A stretch of DNA of 64,000 nucleotides from a virus, in IMG/VR virus record IMGVR_UViG_3300025889_000089, positions 1 to 64,000 of that record. One strand, written 5' to 3'. A program made the position numbers and the translations under genes. The notes beneath the pieces are model-generated. The model had not been told where the DNA came from and did not search any database. It saw only the letters and a list, made by a program, of their open reading frames with translations. Positions within the stretch are counted from its first letter, which is position 1; each line of letters begins with the position of its first letter. Shown piece after piece: positions 34,210 through 42,466 of this stretch.

Positions 34210-34402
34210 CGAAGTTATCGACGGCGTATCTGTCAGAACGTACCTGGACGGCGGCGATATTATTGTTGAATATTCGTATGATGATAGAAATGCTCGCACT
34301 GTCATTGAGAAGAATACAAACGAAAGTATCAAGAAGTTCGATTACGATTCATTAGAGCAAATGAAAACGCTGACTATACAAATTCTAAAGGAGAATAACT
34401 AA
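34196..34402 (+). CDS. Small phage protein
   Basis: 68 residues, MEETNEVIDGVSVRTYLDGG start, ending IQILKENN. Beta-rich start then a helix; no family recognised. It starts inside the end of kdsA and its stop overlaps the next start as TAATG, preceded by AAGGAG. The C-terminal codons are shared with the next gene (both end KENN) because they encode the ribosome-binding site for the following gene. Confidence 0.65.
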   Translation: MEETNEVIDGVSVRTYLDGGDIIVEYSYDDRNARTVIEKNTNESIKKFDYDSLEQMKTLTIQILKENN

Positions 34403-34647
34403 TGGAAAAGATTGAGTTACCAGGCATTACAGATAATATCTACACAGAAAAAAGTCAATCAGGTAATGAAATAGTTACAACATTTTTTACAGAAGTTGAT
34501 GGCGAGACAAAGAAGTTATCAGCAACATACACAACCGCTGTGGAATCCGATTTGCGTAATATAAGTATTGATGTTGAAAAAGAATTAATGTCTGTATTAG
34601 CAGCAGAAATTCAAGCAGAATTGAATATTATAAAGGAGAATAACTAA
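34402..34647 (+). CDS. Small phage protein
   Basis: 81 residues, MEKIELPGITDNIYTEKSQS start, ending NIIKENN. Beta-rich N-terminal half and helical C-terminal half, the same general layout as the preceding gene, so the two may be diverged tandem copies. The end repeats the AAGGAGAATAACTAATG module that starts the cupin gene. Confidence 0.65.
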   Translation: MEKIELPGITDNIYTEKSQSGNEIVTTFFTEVDGETKKLSATYTTAVESDLRNISIDVEKELMSVLAAEIQAELNIIKENN

Positions 34648-34988
34648 TGAAATCTGGTAAGGTATGGGGTCAAACAGAACCCCTATTACAAACTCCATTT
34701 GTGGAGTTTCACAGGATTGATATTAAGAAAGGTGGCTATTGTTCCCTTCATAAACATACATATAAGTATAACGCTTTTTACGTGGTTGAAGGCGAGCTAG
34801 AGATTGAGGTTCACAAGAATGATTATGACCTTGTTGATACGACATTATTGAAAGCGGGTGATATGACTGTCTGTAAACCTGGTGAATATCATAAGTTCCA
34901 CGCTCTAACAGATGTTGTATGTTTTGAGTTATATTATCCTGAACCGCTGAGTGAGGATATTCAACGAAAGAATGTTGGCGGAACCTAA
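34647..34988 (+). CDS. Cupin-fold protein
   Basis: 113 residues, single cupin domain. Motif 1 is GGYCSLHKHTYKYNAFYVVE with H-x-H and Glu metal ligands, motif 2 is AGDMTVCKPGEYHKFHAL. Such small cupins act as sugar-phosphate isomerases or epimerases or as sensors (the mannose-6-P isomerase type II group is the nearest in style). Position after kdsA suggests sugar metabolism (inference). Expressed from the kdsA unit by translational coupling. Confidence 0.78.
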   Translation: MKSGKVWGQTEPLLQTPFVEFHRIDIKKGGYCSLHKHTYKYNAFYVVEGELEIEVHKNDYDLVDTTLLKAGDMTVCKPGEYHKFHALTDVVCFELYYPEPLSEDIQRKNVGGT

Positions 34989-35094
34989 ATTATTTACATA
35001 GACTTTGGTGCCGTTTGATATTATTTGCACCTATTTCTCTTTCGCATATATCACAAGTAACTTTCTTATATGTGATACCTTTGTTCCAAGGAGT

Positions 35095-35844
35095 ATGAAG
35101 ATTTTGTATGACGTTTGTTGTGTCTGGGTAGGAGACAAGTATTCAAGAGAGTATGTTATCAATCTTTACAACGGCGTGAAGAAACATACAACCCTACCCT
35201 TTCGATTCAATGTTATCACAGACAAACCAGAGATAGCAAACGCAATCCCTTGTAGAACTATACCTATTCCTAAATGGCAAATCGATGGGGTAAATCTGCT
35301 GGATCATCGTAAGGCGTGGTGGTATAAAATGGCGATGTTCCGGCCAAACAACGGCTTCGACAAGTATGTTATGTATTTTGATTTGGATATGATAATCATA
35401 AAGAACATAGATCATTTCTATACATATCACCCAAAGCAGTTCTGTATTTTACAAGACTTTAACCGTCAATATATTCATGACTATCACGTTAGTAATAGTT
35501 CCATAATGCGATGGCAAACAAAGCGTTATTCACAATCTATCTGGGAAGCATTCACCAAAGACATTCCGTATAATGTAAATACCTTCCGTGGCGACCAAGA
35601 CTTCATGACTTTTTATTTTAACACTCACAAGAAAAATAAAACTTGGTGGCCTCGTGAATGGGCAATGTCTTGGAAATGGGAACTTGAGAAAGGTGGCAAA
35701 CGAAATAATGGCAATGATAGAAACTCTTATCACGAACCAGATAGGGACTTTGTTTTGCCAGATGATTGTGCTATCGTGGTATGCCACGGTGACCCAAAAC
35801 CACACGAAATACATAAGAAGATTATGGCTCATTGGAATAAATAA
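35095..35844 (+). CDS. GT-A glycosyltransferase-like protein
   Basis: 249 residues from ATG 35095, preceded by AAGGAG; an upstream in-frame ATG at 35005 lacks a ribosome-binding site. KYVMYFDLDMIIIKNIDHFY near residue 100 holds the D-x-D site, and SSIMRWQTKRYSQSIWEAF and GDQDFMTFYF the acceptor region with a GDQ-D motif seen in GT8/GT24-like enzymes. The C-terminal VVCHGDPKPHEI has the terminal His. The gap 34989-35094 holds a weak 7-bp inverted repeat (TATCACA/TGTGATA) and no gene. Confidence 0.73.
   Translation: MKILYDVCCVWVGDKYSREYVINLYNGVKKHTTLPFRFNVITDKPEIANAIPCRTIPIPKWQIDGVNLLDHRKAWWYKMAMFRPNNGFDKYVMYFDLDMIIIKNIDHFYTYHPKQFCILQDFNRQYIHDYHVSNSSIMRWQTKRYSQSIWEAFTKDIPYNVNTFRGDQDFMTFYFNTHKKNKTWWPREWAMSWKWELEKGGKRNNGNDRNSYHEPDRDFVLPDDCAIVVCHGDPKPHEIHKKIMAHWNK
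35836..35843 (+). promoter_or_regulatory. T4-type late promoter (AATAAATA)
   Basis: Overlaps the upstream stop codon; 23-nt leader with AAAGGAA before ATG 35867. Confidence 0.5.
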
Positions 35845-35866
35845 TACTGTCAGAAAGGAATAAAAA

Positions 35867-36268
35867 ATGGCGAAATATACAATTGAATTAGACTTTTACC
35901 AAGATCAATACGGTGAGGAAAATGCCCTTGCTTCCGTGAAATTTGATGGCGAAATGCAGACAGAAAGCTTTGAGGTATCATCAGCAGACATAAACACACC
36001 GAATACATTTGAGTTCGTAACTGACAAGCCAGATGGTGTTTACACTTTGGAAGTTAGGTTTTTGAATGACTCTTATGCCGACGAAGCAGGTGATAGGAAC
36101 CTGAACTGGTGCAATACACGTATCAATGGAGTTGAAATTCCGTGGGATTCTATGGATAGCGGTTCATTAACTTTTCCAAAAAGTGAAGATAGTGTATACA
36201 TTGATACTTGGGAAGACTTTCAGATTCCATACGAAACATTTGCAAGAACTGATATAAGTCTACCATAG
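35867..36268 (+). CDS. Small beta-rich protein, CBM36/60-like
   Basis: 133 residues. VRFLNDSYADEAGDRNLNWC resembles the calcium-dependent carbohydrate-binding loop of xylan-binding CBM36/60 modules (F-x-N-D ... D-R-N-L), preceded by YTLEV and followed by RINGVEIPW. The rest is all beta. It could be a virion adhesin or decoration protein that binds surface glycans (inference). The 3' end overlaps the convergent gene by 9 nt. Confidence 0.6.
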   Translation: MAKYTIELDFYQDQYGEENALASVKFDGEMQTESFEVSSADINTPNTFEFVTDKPDGVYTLEVRFLNDSYADEAGDRNLNWCNTRINGVEIPWDSMDSGSLTFPKSEDSVYIDTWEDFQIPYETFARTDISLP

Positions 36269-37249
36269 TTCCAATAACTGTCTCCGTAGATTATCTATAA
36301 GAACATCCCCGAACTCATTAAAAAAGAAATCACGATTGTGATCAATCGTTTCACTACAAAAGTCTCTCAACTCATACATAGATTTGGGAGACATTTTTAT
36401 TCCCATGAAGTTCCAGTTCTCTTCCAGTGCCTTTATCAATCTATTGTCGTACTCTAAGTTATCATATTCTTCGTTGAACATAAGCGAGAACGTCTTGAAA
36501 CCATAATCCCGAACATCCTGTAATGCCCCTTGATGACCCACTATAATAAACGGATGACCCGCAACTATTGCGTTGAATGTTTTTTCTGTTATTATTCCAT
36601 ACTTTTCGTAATACTGGCTTTCAGTGACGATGCTAAAGAAACTGGTATTGAAGTTTTTCTTTAGGGTAAGAAAGTTCATTAGATTATCATAATGCTGGTC
36701 ATATTCTCTGTATGTAAACCCTCTATACTTTAGCTCAACACCCGATTGTTGGTAACTAAGATTACCGTGGCAGTTTTTCAATGCTTCGTATGTAGCACGT
36801 CTATGGTGCTTGTCAATACGGTTCATACAGAGAAAGTTGTCTTCGTAATCTTTGTGATTGAACTCTTCTCGTAATACATTTTCGGCTTGTTTATAGCTCT
36901 GCCATGTTTCATACTGATGGGGGCTGAACTCAACTACTTTGAAACTGCTTGTCTTGTTCCAATCATTACTCAACTGTCTGGGCCAAACCACCACGATAAT
37001 CTGGTCCAAGTCTACACGGTCTTTGTAATAGTCATTGATACGCAGTAGTTCAGTTGGAAATATATCGTCGGGAGCCATCGTCAGTATATCTTGTAGAATG
37101 AGAACCAAGCGAAAATCTTTTTGGTGAAATCGGCAGTCATCCCAATCTGGAAACTCTATTTCCCACCCGTCTTTAGTGATTGGATATTTGAGGGCAGCAT
37201 CCACGATATGACTATTGGGGAAAACTGCTCTAATCGTTTCCATAAACAT
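36260..37249 (-). CDS. Putative glycosyltransferase with EK motif
   Basis: 329 residues from ATG 37249, 4 nt after a late promoter. The frame stays open upstream to 38170 but only as antisense of other genes. Key segment: ITEKTFNAIVAGHPFIIVGH, then LQDVRDYGFKTFS and a D-E-Y-DN-x-x-DNR helix. The same pattern occurs in the gene at 57830 (minus). The (T)EK...A..G.PF...G element recalls GT10/GT47-type C-terminal domains. The family name is uncertain. Confidence 0.62.
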   Translation of the reverse strand: MFMETIRAVFPNSHIVDAALKYPITKDGWEIEFPDWDDCRFHQKDFRLVLILQDILTMAPDDIFPTELLRINDYYKDRVDLDQIIVVVWPRQLSNDWNKTSSFKVVEFSPHQYETWQSYKQAENVLREEFNHKDYEDNFLCMNRIDKHHRRATYEALKNCHGNLSYQQSGVELKYRGFTYREYDQHYDNLMNFLTLKKNFNTSFFSIVTESQYYEKYGIITEKTFNAIVAGHPFIIVGHQGALQDVRDYGFKTFSLMFNEEYDNLEYDNRLIKALEENWNFMGIKMSPKSMYELRDFCSETIDHNRDFFFNEFGDVLIDNLRRQLLELW

Positions 37250-37253
37250 AAAA

Positions 37254-37261
37254 TATTTATT
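37254..37261 (-). promoter_or_regulatory. T4-type late promoter abutting start codon
   Basis: AATAAATA on the minus strand, 4 nt from ATG 37249. Confidence 0.6.
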
Positions 37262-37274
37262 GTGAAAAAAGTGC

Positions 37275-37302
37275 TTGACATAATATGAAAGTATGCTATA
37301 CT
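37275..37302 (+). promoter_or_regulatory. Sigma-70 promoter of cassette gene 1
   Basis: TTGACA, 16 bp, TATACT with extended -10 TGC. First of three near-copies at 37275, 37744 and 38115. Confidence 0.85.
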
Positions 37303-37336
37303 GTTTATACAAGTTGAGAGAAACAGGAGTTCCAAA

Positions 37337-37735
37337 ATGGCTTATATTGATAACACCGATGTCAAAGCAATCCGCACTGAACTGAAAAAAGCTTTCCCGA
37401 AGATGAAGTTCTCTGTTCGTAAAGAGCATCACTCGTCTGTTCATATCTCCATTGTAAAGGGTCCGGCTGCTCTTGAGAGCATCTTCGAAGGTGACGAGTA
37501 CGCCGCCAAGAACCGTTATTCGCAACTGAACCACTTCCACCCGCACTTCTATGGTGAGCATGAAGCACTGGTTCGCAAGATCAGCGAGATTGCTCACACT
37601 GCCCCCGCTGGCGCTGGTGGTGCCAATAACAAAGGCTACTACGATAACAGCGATGCGATGACCGACTACTTTGACACCGCATACTATGTCAATCTGGCAA
37701 TCGGTAAGTGGGACAAGCCCTACGAGGCAGTCTAA
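37337..37735 (+). CDS. LPD29-like domain protein
   Basis: 132 residues. KAIRTELKKAFPKMKFSVRK, HHSSVHISI, and a C-terminal DYFDTAYYVNLAIGKWDKPY resemble the large-polyvalent-protein domain LPD29 found in phage and plasmid polyvalent proteins. Function unknown. Strong AGGAG and its own promoter. Codon use is richer in GC-ending codons (CTG, AAC, CGC) than the flanking phage genes, pointing to acquisition together with the next two genes. Confidence 0.72.
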   Translation: MAYIDNTDVKAIRTELKKAFPKMKFSVRKEHHSSVHISIVKGPAALESIFEGDEYAAKNRYSQLNHFHPHFYGEHEALVRKISEIAHTAPAGAGGANNKGYYDNSDAMTDYFDTAYYVNLAIGKWDKPYEAV

Positions 37736-37743
37736 AAAACCGC

Positions 37744-37771
37744 TTGACAATATCGTAATCCATGCTATACT
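37744..37771 (+). promoter_or_regulatory. Sigma-70 promoter of cassette gene 2
   Basis: TTGACA, 16 bp, TATACT with TGC extension; the surrounding sequence, including GAGATTGAGAGAG in the leader, resembles the promoter at 37275. Confidence 0.85.
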
Positions 37772-37804
37772 GTATGTAGAGATTGAGAGAGAAAGGTTTT
37801 CCAA

Positions 37805-38107
37805 ATGAAAGTTTTCAAGTGTAAAGACGGCAACAATCGGGTTTTCTCCAAGCGTGAGAAAGCGTTTTCGTCCTACGACCTCGCTGTGTATCTCATTTCG
37901 GACGCTCATTATGAAATGAACGACGAAGATTGTATGGCTAAAATCAAGAGCAAAGCCAAGTCCAAGACCTCGATTCTGGATACCGCTTGGGATGTTATCT
38001 TCTCGTATGGCACCGAAGTTCCGCACTACCATGTTGACGATTGCGGCTTCGATAACCTTCTCCCCGAAGTTGAAGAACTGGTCAAAAAAGTTTTCAAAGA
38101 CCTGTAA
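37805..38107 (+). CDS. Unrecognised cassette protein
   Basis: 100 residues, MKVFKCKDGNNRVFSKREKA start, a charged protein with a C-terminal helix (LLPEVEELVKKVFKDL). No family recognised. Own promoter and leader copied from its neighbour, same GC-ending codon bias. Probably functions with the LPD29-like and AAA+ proteins (inference from shared regulation). Confidence 0.65.
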   Translation: MKVFKCKDGNNRVFSKREKAFSSYDLAVYLISDAHYEMNDEDCMAKIKSKAKSKTSILDTAWDVIFSYGTEVPHYHVDDCGFDNLLPEVEELVKKVFKDL

Positions 38108-38114
38108 AAAACGC

Positions 38115-38142
38115 TTGACATACCACTCAAATGTGGTATACT
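38115..38142 (+). promoter_or_regulatory. Sigma-70 promoter of cassette gene 3
   Basis: TTGACA, 16 bp, TATACT with TGG extension; third promoter copy, followed by a 37-nt leader to ATG 38187. Confidence 0.85.
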
Positions 38143-38186
38143 GTAAGAGTAAGTTGGTTGAAACAGTCAAATAGATGGAGCGATAA

Positions 38187-39230
38187 ATGACTGCTTATGT
38201 AAATATCAAATCTGGTAAAGTTCGCGGCAAGACTATCAAGAACACGATTTTCCCTGTTGTGAAAAACTTCTCAACTGGTAAGAACGGCACCTTCATCACT
38301 GTTGATGGTTCCAAGGTTCTTGGCGGCAACGTAAAGAATGTCCGTGTTGCGGTTGACCCCGAAATGGTTTCGTGGGTTGAAGAAGCTGACTACACCAAAC
38401 AGTGCATCGCCTACGGTGCCATTGAGGCAAACAACGAAGTCAAAGTTGAAATGTCCGAAGAAGAGCGGATGACCGAAATCGAAGAACGCTTCGACATTCT
38501 CCACGATATGACCAAGGCGATGATGCGCCAGAAAATCCGTGGTATGATTGTCTCTGGTCCTCCGGGCGTCGGCAAGTCTTTTGGTGTCGAGCGTGAACTC
38601 GACAAAATGAACACCTTTACCGACTTGGGTGCTAACGGTGGTGTCCGTAAGACCGAAGTGGTCAAGGGTGCTATGTCTGCCTTGGGTCTGTACTGCAAGT
38701 TGCACGAGTTTCGCAACGCTGGTGATGTGCTGGTGTTCGATGACTGCGATAGCGTCCTGATGGATGACCTGTCACTGAACCTTCTCAAAGCCGCTCTGGA
38801 CAGTGGTCGTACCCGTAAAATCTACTGGAACGCCGACAGCGCCAAGCTTCGTGCCGAAGGCATTGAGAACAGCTTTGAGTTCAAAGGCTCCGTCATCTTC
38901 ATCACCAACATCAACTTTGAGCATGTCCGCTCCAAGAAGCTGCAAGACCACCTGCAAGCCCTTATGTCCCGTTGCCACTATCTGGACCTGACACTGCACA
39001 CGATGAAAGACAAGATGCTGCGTGTCAAGCAGATCGCTCGTAAGGGTGCCCTCTTCACTTCTTACAAGTTTAAGAAGGAAGAAGAAGCTGAAATCCTCGA
39101 CTTTATGTTTAAGAATGTCGATATTTTGCGAGAAGTTAGCCTCCGGATGGCTCTGAAAATCGCTGACTGTAAAGTGGTCAACGGTGACCGTTGGAAAGTC
39201 TTCGCTAAAGCCACTTGTATGAAAAACTAA
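38187..39230 (+). CDS. AAA+ ATPase
   Basis: 347 residues. Walker A SGPPGVGKS at about 123-131, Walker B VLVFDDCDSV near 181-190, sensor-1 VIFITNINF near 234, and a downstream RCHYLDL likely carrying the Arg finger. A wedge-like N-terminal 110 residues are phage-specific. A single AAA+ module of this type may remodel DNA or protein complexes. Third gene of the acquired cassette with own promoter, followed by a strong terminator. Exact partner unknown. Confidence 0.82.
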   Translation: MTAYVNIKSGKVRGKTIKNTIFPVVKNFSTGKNGTFITVDGSKVLGGNVKNVRVAVDPEMVSWVEEADYTKQCIAYGAIEANNEVKVEMSEEERMTEIEERFDILHDMTKAMMRQKIRGMIVSGPPGVGKSFGVERELDKMNTFTDLGANGGVRKTEVVKGAMSALGLYCKLHEFRNAGDVLVFDDCDSVLMDDLSLNLLKAALDSGRTRKIYWNADSAKLRAEGIENSFEFKGSVIFITNINFEHVRSKKLQDHLQALMSRCHYLDLTLHTMKDKMLRVKQIARKGALFTSYKFKKEEEAEILDFMFKNVDILREVSLRMALKIADCKVVNGDRWKVFAKATCMKN

Positions 39231-39266
39231 GCAAGCGTAACGCTCCATCAACTTACAAACGCTTGC
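39231..39266 (+). repeat. Inverted repeat before terminator
   Basis: GCAAGCG (39231-39237) and CGCTTGC (39260-39266) flank 22 nt; a possible second hairpin stacked on the terminator. Confidence 0.5.
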
Positions 39267-39267
39267 G

Positions 39268-39298
39268 GAGAGGGGGAGAAATCCCCCTCTCTCTCTTT
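39268..39298 (+). terminator. Strong rho-independent terminator
   Basis: A 9-bp stem GAGAGGGGG/CCCCCTCTC with loop AGAAAT followed by TCTCTTTTAATT; ends the AAA+ cassette. Confidence 0.88.
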
Positions 39299-39304
39299 TA
39301 ATTA

Positions 39305-39312
39305 TGTAAATA
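39305..39312 (+). promoter_or_regulatory. T4-type late promoter abutting GTG start
   Basis: TGTAAATA, 4 nt, then GTG 39317. Confidence 0.55.
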
Positions 39313-39316
39313 CACT

Positions 39317-40357
39317 GTGTATACCGTACCAGATATCCAAGTCGTAAATCTAGAGATTTCCACACGATGCCAAGCCGCCTGTCCTTTCTGTCCAAGAAAC
39401 TATAACGGCTATGGTATCCGTGACGGTTTTCCGTTGATGGATATGTCACTAGACGAATACAAACATATCCTACGCCAGTTCCTTCCAAACGATGACTTGC
39501 TACTTGATTTCTGTGGAACCTACGGTGATCCTTGTATATCATCAAACTTTATGGATATCATAGAGTATACACGCTCTGTCTGTGATAATCCCATAACTAT
39601 TCATACCAATGGATCAATGCATAAACCAGAATGGTGGAAAAACTTAGCCAAGTATGATATTGAGATTGAGTTCGGGCTGGACGGGCTTGGCGACACACAT
39701 AAGATATACCGTCAAAACACTAGTTGGACAAAGATATTAGAGAATGCTGGTGCGTTTATAGATGCTGGTGGATATGCAGTATGGCAGTTTATTGAGTTTG
39801 CTCATAATAAACACCAGAAGGAAGCATGTAGAGAACTGGCAAAAGAACTTGGGTTCAAAGAGTTCAAGGTATTCTATGATAATCGCAATGATGGACAAGC
39901 ATATACGCCAAAAGGTGAACCATACTGGATAGGTGATAATCCACCAGAAACTATGCCGCCGATTGAGCAGCACGTGGATTTAGAAAGTTTCTTACAGAAA
40001 GAATATGAGAATAATAGGCAAGTTATATTGGATGAACCAGATATGCCAGAAGAAATCGTATGCAAATCCATCAGGGATAAAGTTATGTATGTTGCGGTAA
40101 ATGGTGATGCTTGGCCCTGTTGTTGGCTTGGCGGGTCTTTCCCTATGACCTACGATACATCATACGGATATCAACTAAAAGCATTGAACCTTGACATAAA
40201 CATTCTACAACGCCCATTACAAGATGTTATGGATGAATGGTCCAAGATATCTAACACATGGACAGACAAACCATTAGGTACTTGCATAGAACAATGCGGT
40301 AAATGTGATGGTGTCGGTGGAATGGAGACATTTGGCAAAAATGAAAATCTTGACTAA
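39317..40357 (+). CDS. Radical SAM protein (SPASM-like)
   Basis: 346 residues with GTG start; no nearby in-frame ATG. CQAACPFCPR near residue 18 is the CxxxCxxC 4Fe-4S site, LLDFCGTYGDPCISSNF and TIHTNGS are the SAM-binding strands, and C-terminal Cys groups (GDAWPCCW, CIEQCGKC) fit an auxiliary cluster of the SPASM type. Phage relatives are known but the substrate is not. Its 3' end overlaps the SGNH gene start by 17 nt. Confidence 0.8.
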   Translation: MYTVPDIQVVNLEISTRCQAACPFCPRNYNGYGIRDGFPLMDMSLDEYKHILRQFLPNDDLLLDFCGTYGDPCISSNFMDIIEYTRSVCDNPITIHTNGSMHKPEWWKNLAKYDIEIEFGLDGLGDTHKIYRQNTSWTKILENAGAFIDAGGYAVWQFIEFAHNKHQKEACRELAKELGFKEFKVFYDNRNDGQAYTPKGEPYWIGDNPPETMPPIEQHVDLESFLQKEYENNRQVILDEPDMPEEIVCKSIRDKVMYVAVNGDAWPCCWLGGSFPMTYDTSYGYQLKALNLDINILQRPLQDVMDEWSKISNTWTDKPLGTCIEQCGKCDGVGGMETFGKNENLD

Positions 40358-40985
40358 CGGTTGTTCCTTCACACAAGGCATATACGATAACCATGATGAA
40401 AAAGATACTTGGCCTTATCTGCTTGGACACGATGTAGTAAATCTTGCCGAAGGTGGTGGTTCTAATCACCGCATCTTTCGCACAACTATGGAATACCTTT
40501 TAGACAACACTGTTGATCTGGTTATTATAGGATGGACGGGACCAGAACGAATAGAGTTGCCATATTACAAGAATGATTGGCTACGAGTATCGCATAGTTT
40601 CGTTCTACCAGAAAACGACGATTACCAGAATGATAAGTTTGACCAGAATGAATACTGGTATAGACACTGCCATAACGATATAAAGAGCATAGAACAAACA
40701 GTATTCTATATCCGTGTGCTACAACAGTTACCAGTTAGAATGATTATGTTTAATGCCCTCCAATGTGATTTCCTATGGCAGATAGAACAAGAACACAGTA
40801 TGGCTAAACAGTTCGGGATGGATCATCTAAAAGAACAAGTGGATAAAATAGATAAGACAGATTGGATACTATGGGGATCAAGTATGGAGCAACACTTACG
40901 AGGTTATCCCAAGGCAGACGATTATGGACACCCTGACAAAACAGGACAACAACAGTGGGCAAGTATTATATTGCAAAATCTGTAG
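40341..40985 (+). CDS. SGNH-hydrolase-like protein
   Basis: 214 residues from ATG 40341. MKILTNGCSFTQGIYDNHDE carries block I (G-C-S-F-T, candidate nucleophile Ser9), GGGSNHRIFRTT is block III-like, VIIGWTGPER the central strand and DYGHPDKTGQQQWA the D-xx-H of block V. Second of three such proteins here (14561, 40341, 47077). Likely esterase or O-deacylase; substrate unknown. Confidence 0.65.
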   Translation: MKILTNGCSFTQGIYDNHDEKDTWPYLLGHDVVNLAEGGGSNHRIFRTTMEYLLDNTVDLVIIGWTGPERIELPYYKNDWLRVSHSFVLPENDDYQNDKFDQNEYWYRHCHNDIKSIEQTVFYIRVLQQLPVRMIMFNALQCDFLWQIEQEHSMAKQFGMDHLKEQVDKIDKTDWILWGSSMEQHLRGYPKADDYGHPDKTGQQQWASIILQNL

Positions 40986-40999
40986 GCTTTTAGTATAAT
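40971..40999 (+). promoter_or_regulatory. Sigma-70-type promoter giving leaderless uvsW mRNA
   Basis: TTGCAA, 17 bp, TATAAT; predicted +1 is the A of the ATG at 41006. It lies inside the end of the SGNH gene. Confidence 0.72.
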
Positions 41000-41005
41000 A
41001 ATAGA

Positions 41006-42466
41006 ATGCCGAAAGCAACGATCAAAGTGTTTGATGAATGTAACTGTAAGATTGAAGGGTTAGATTCATCAACTAGAAAAATGTTAGTGAATAGATTCAA
41101 GTATGAAGTGCCTGGTGCTAGATTCATGCCAGCGGTTCGTCTTGGTAGATGGGATGGTAAGGTATCATTCTTTCAGATGGGCGGCAAGACCTATATCAAC
41201 CTTCTCCCTGATATTATCCCAATCTTGGAGAAGGAAGGATATACACTTGACTTAGAAGATAACCGTACATATTCACACGATATCAAACTTATTCCAGTGG
41301 ATGAATATTCCTATGAGGATTTCATTTGGCCCGAAGGACACCCGGTAGCTGGACAACCCGTAAAACTCCGTGACTATCAAGTAGAGGTTATCAACGGTTT
41401 CCTACAGGACCAGCAGAGCATCCAAGAGGTTGCTACTGGTGCTGGTAAGACAATCATTACAGCCGTTCTATCCCATCGTTGTGAAGAATACGGTAGAACC
41501 CTCGTCGTTGTCCCTAATAAATCTCTTGTAACACAAACAGAAGAAGATTATATCAATATGGGGTTGGATGTCGGTGTGTTCTATGGTGACCGCAAGGAAT
41601 ACGATAAGACACATACTATCTGTACGTGGCAGTCTCTTGGTAGTATGATGAAGAAGACCCGTGCCAAAGAGCTAGGGTTTACCATTGACGAGTTTGCATC
41701 AGATGTTGTTGCAGTGATCGTTGACGAAGCACATGGTGCCAAGGCAGACCTACTAAAAGAACTATTGACGGGACCATTAGCTCACGTTCCCGTGAGGTGG
41801 GGGTTGACGGGCACTATCCCCAAAGAGGAAATGGACAGGCAGAGCCTACTTATTGGTATTGGCCCGGTTACGAATGATGTTTCATCCAAGGTTTTACAGG
41901 ACAAAGGTGTTCTGGCTAACTGTCATGTAAACATCGTGCAGATGATTGATATCAAAGAATACCAGAACTACCAGAGCGAACTGAAATATCTTCTTGCTGA
42001 CGAAGACCGTCAAGACTATATGGCGAGGCTAATCAACCAGATTTCGGACAGTGGCAATACATTAGTTTTGATTGATCGTGTCAAAGCTGGTAAGGAACTG
42101 ACTGCCAAGATTGGACCTGATGCGGTATTCGTTAGCGGTAATATGAAGAACGATAAGAGAAAGGAACATTACGATGAAATTAAAACAGAGGATGGAAAGG
42201 TTATTGTTGCCACCTATGGCGTTGCTGCTGTGGGTATCAATATCCCTCGTATCTTTAATTTGGTTCTTATTGAACCTGGTAAATCCTTTGTCCGTGTGGT
42301 CCAGAGTATCGGGCGTGGTGTACGTAAGGCGGAAGATAAGGACTTCGTGCAAGTGTGGGACATCACCTCAACAGCGAAGTTTGCGAAGCGGCATCTTACC
42401 CAGCGCAAGAAGTTTTACAAAGAGAAAAGCTTTCCGTTTACAATAGAAAAGGTTGACTGGAAATGA
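41006..42466 (+). CDS. uvsW: UvsW-like superfamily 2 helicase
   Basis: 486 residues. It unwinds branched DNA and R-loops, switching replication from origin- to recombination-dependent. N-terminal domain with FMPAVRLGRWDGKVSFF; motif I QEVATGAGKTI near 142, motif II VDEAH near 239, motif III WGLTGTIP, motif VI VVQSIGRGVRKA near 430. Length equals T4-type UvsW. Starts with a sigma-70 promoter and no leader; followed by ATGA-coupled small conserved genes. Confidence 0.95.
   Translation: MPKATIKVFDECNCKIEGLDSSTRKMLVNRFKYEVPGARFMPAVRLGRWDGKVSFFQMGGKTYINLLPDIIPILEKEGYTLDLEDNRTYSHDIKLIPVDEYSYEDFIWPEGHPVAGQPVKLRDYQVEVINGFLQDQQSIQEVATGAGKTIITAVLSHRCEEYGRTLVVVPNKSLVTQTEEDYINMGLDVGVFYGDRKEYDKTHTICTWQSLGSMMKKTRAKELGFTIDEFASDVVAVIVDEAHGAKADLLKELLTGPLAHVPVRWGLTGTIPKEEMDRQSLLIGIGPVTNDVSSKVLQDKGVLANCHVNIVQMIDIKEYQNYQSELKYLLADEDRQDYMARLINQISDSGNTLVLIDRVKAGKELTAKIGPDAVFVSGNMKNDKRKEHYDEIKTEDGKVIVATYGVAAVGINIPRIFNLVLIEPGKSFVRVVQSIGRGVRKAEDKDFVQVWDITSTAKFAKRHLTQRKKFYKEKSFPFTIEKVDWK

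Noticed and set aside
35005-35094. 30-residue hydrophobic N-terminal extension of the glycosyltransferase at 35095
   Set aside because: No ribosome-binding site at 35005, while AAGGAG precedes ATG 35095 and the GT-A fold begins there.
34989-35094. 7-bp inverted repeat TATCACA/TGTGATA as an operator
   Set aside because: AT-rich, loop of 15 nt, single occurrence and no promoter beside it; could be chance.
37250-38170. Upstream extension of the minus-strand gene at 36260 to a 636-residue frame
   Set aside because: It would run antisense through the LPD29-like gene and another real gene and across a late promoter; the protein part upstream of 37249 has no recognisable pattern.
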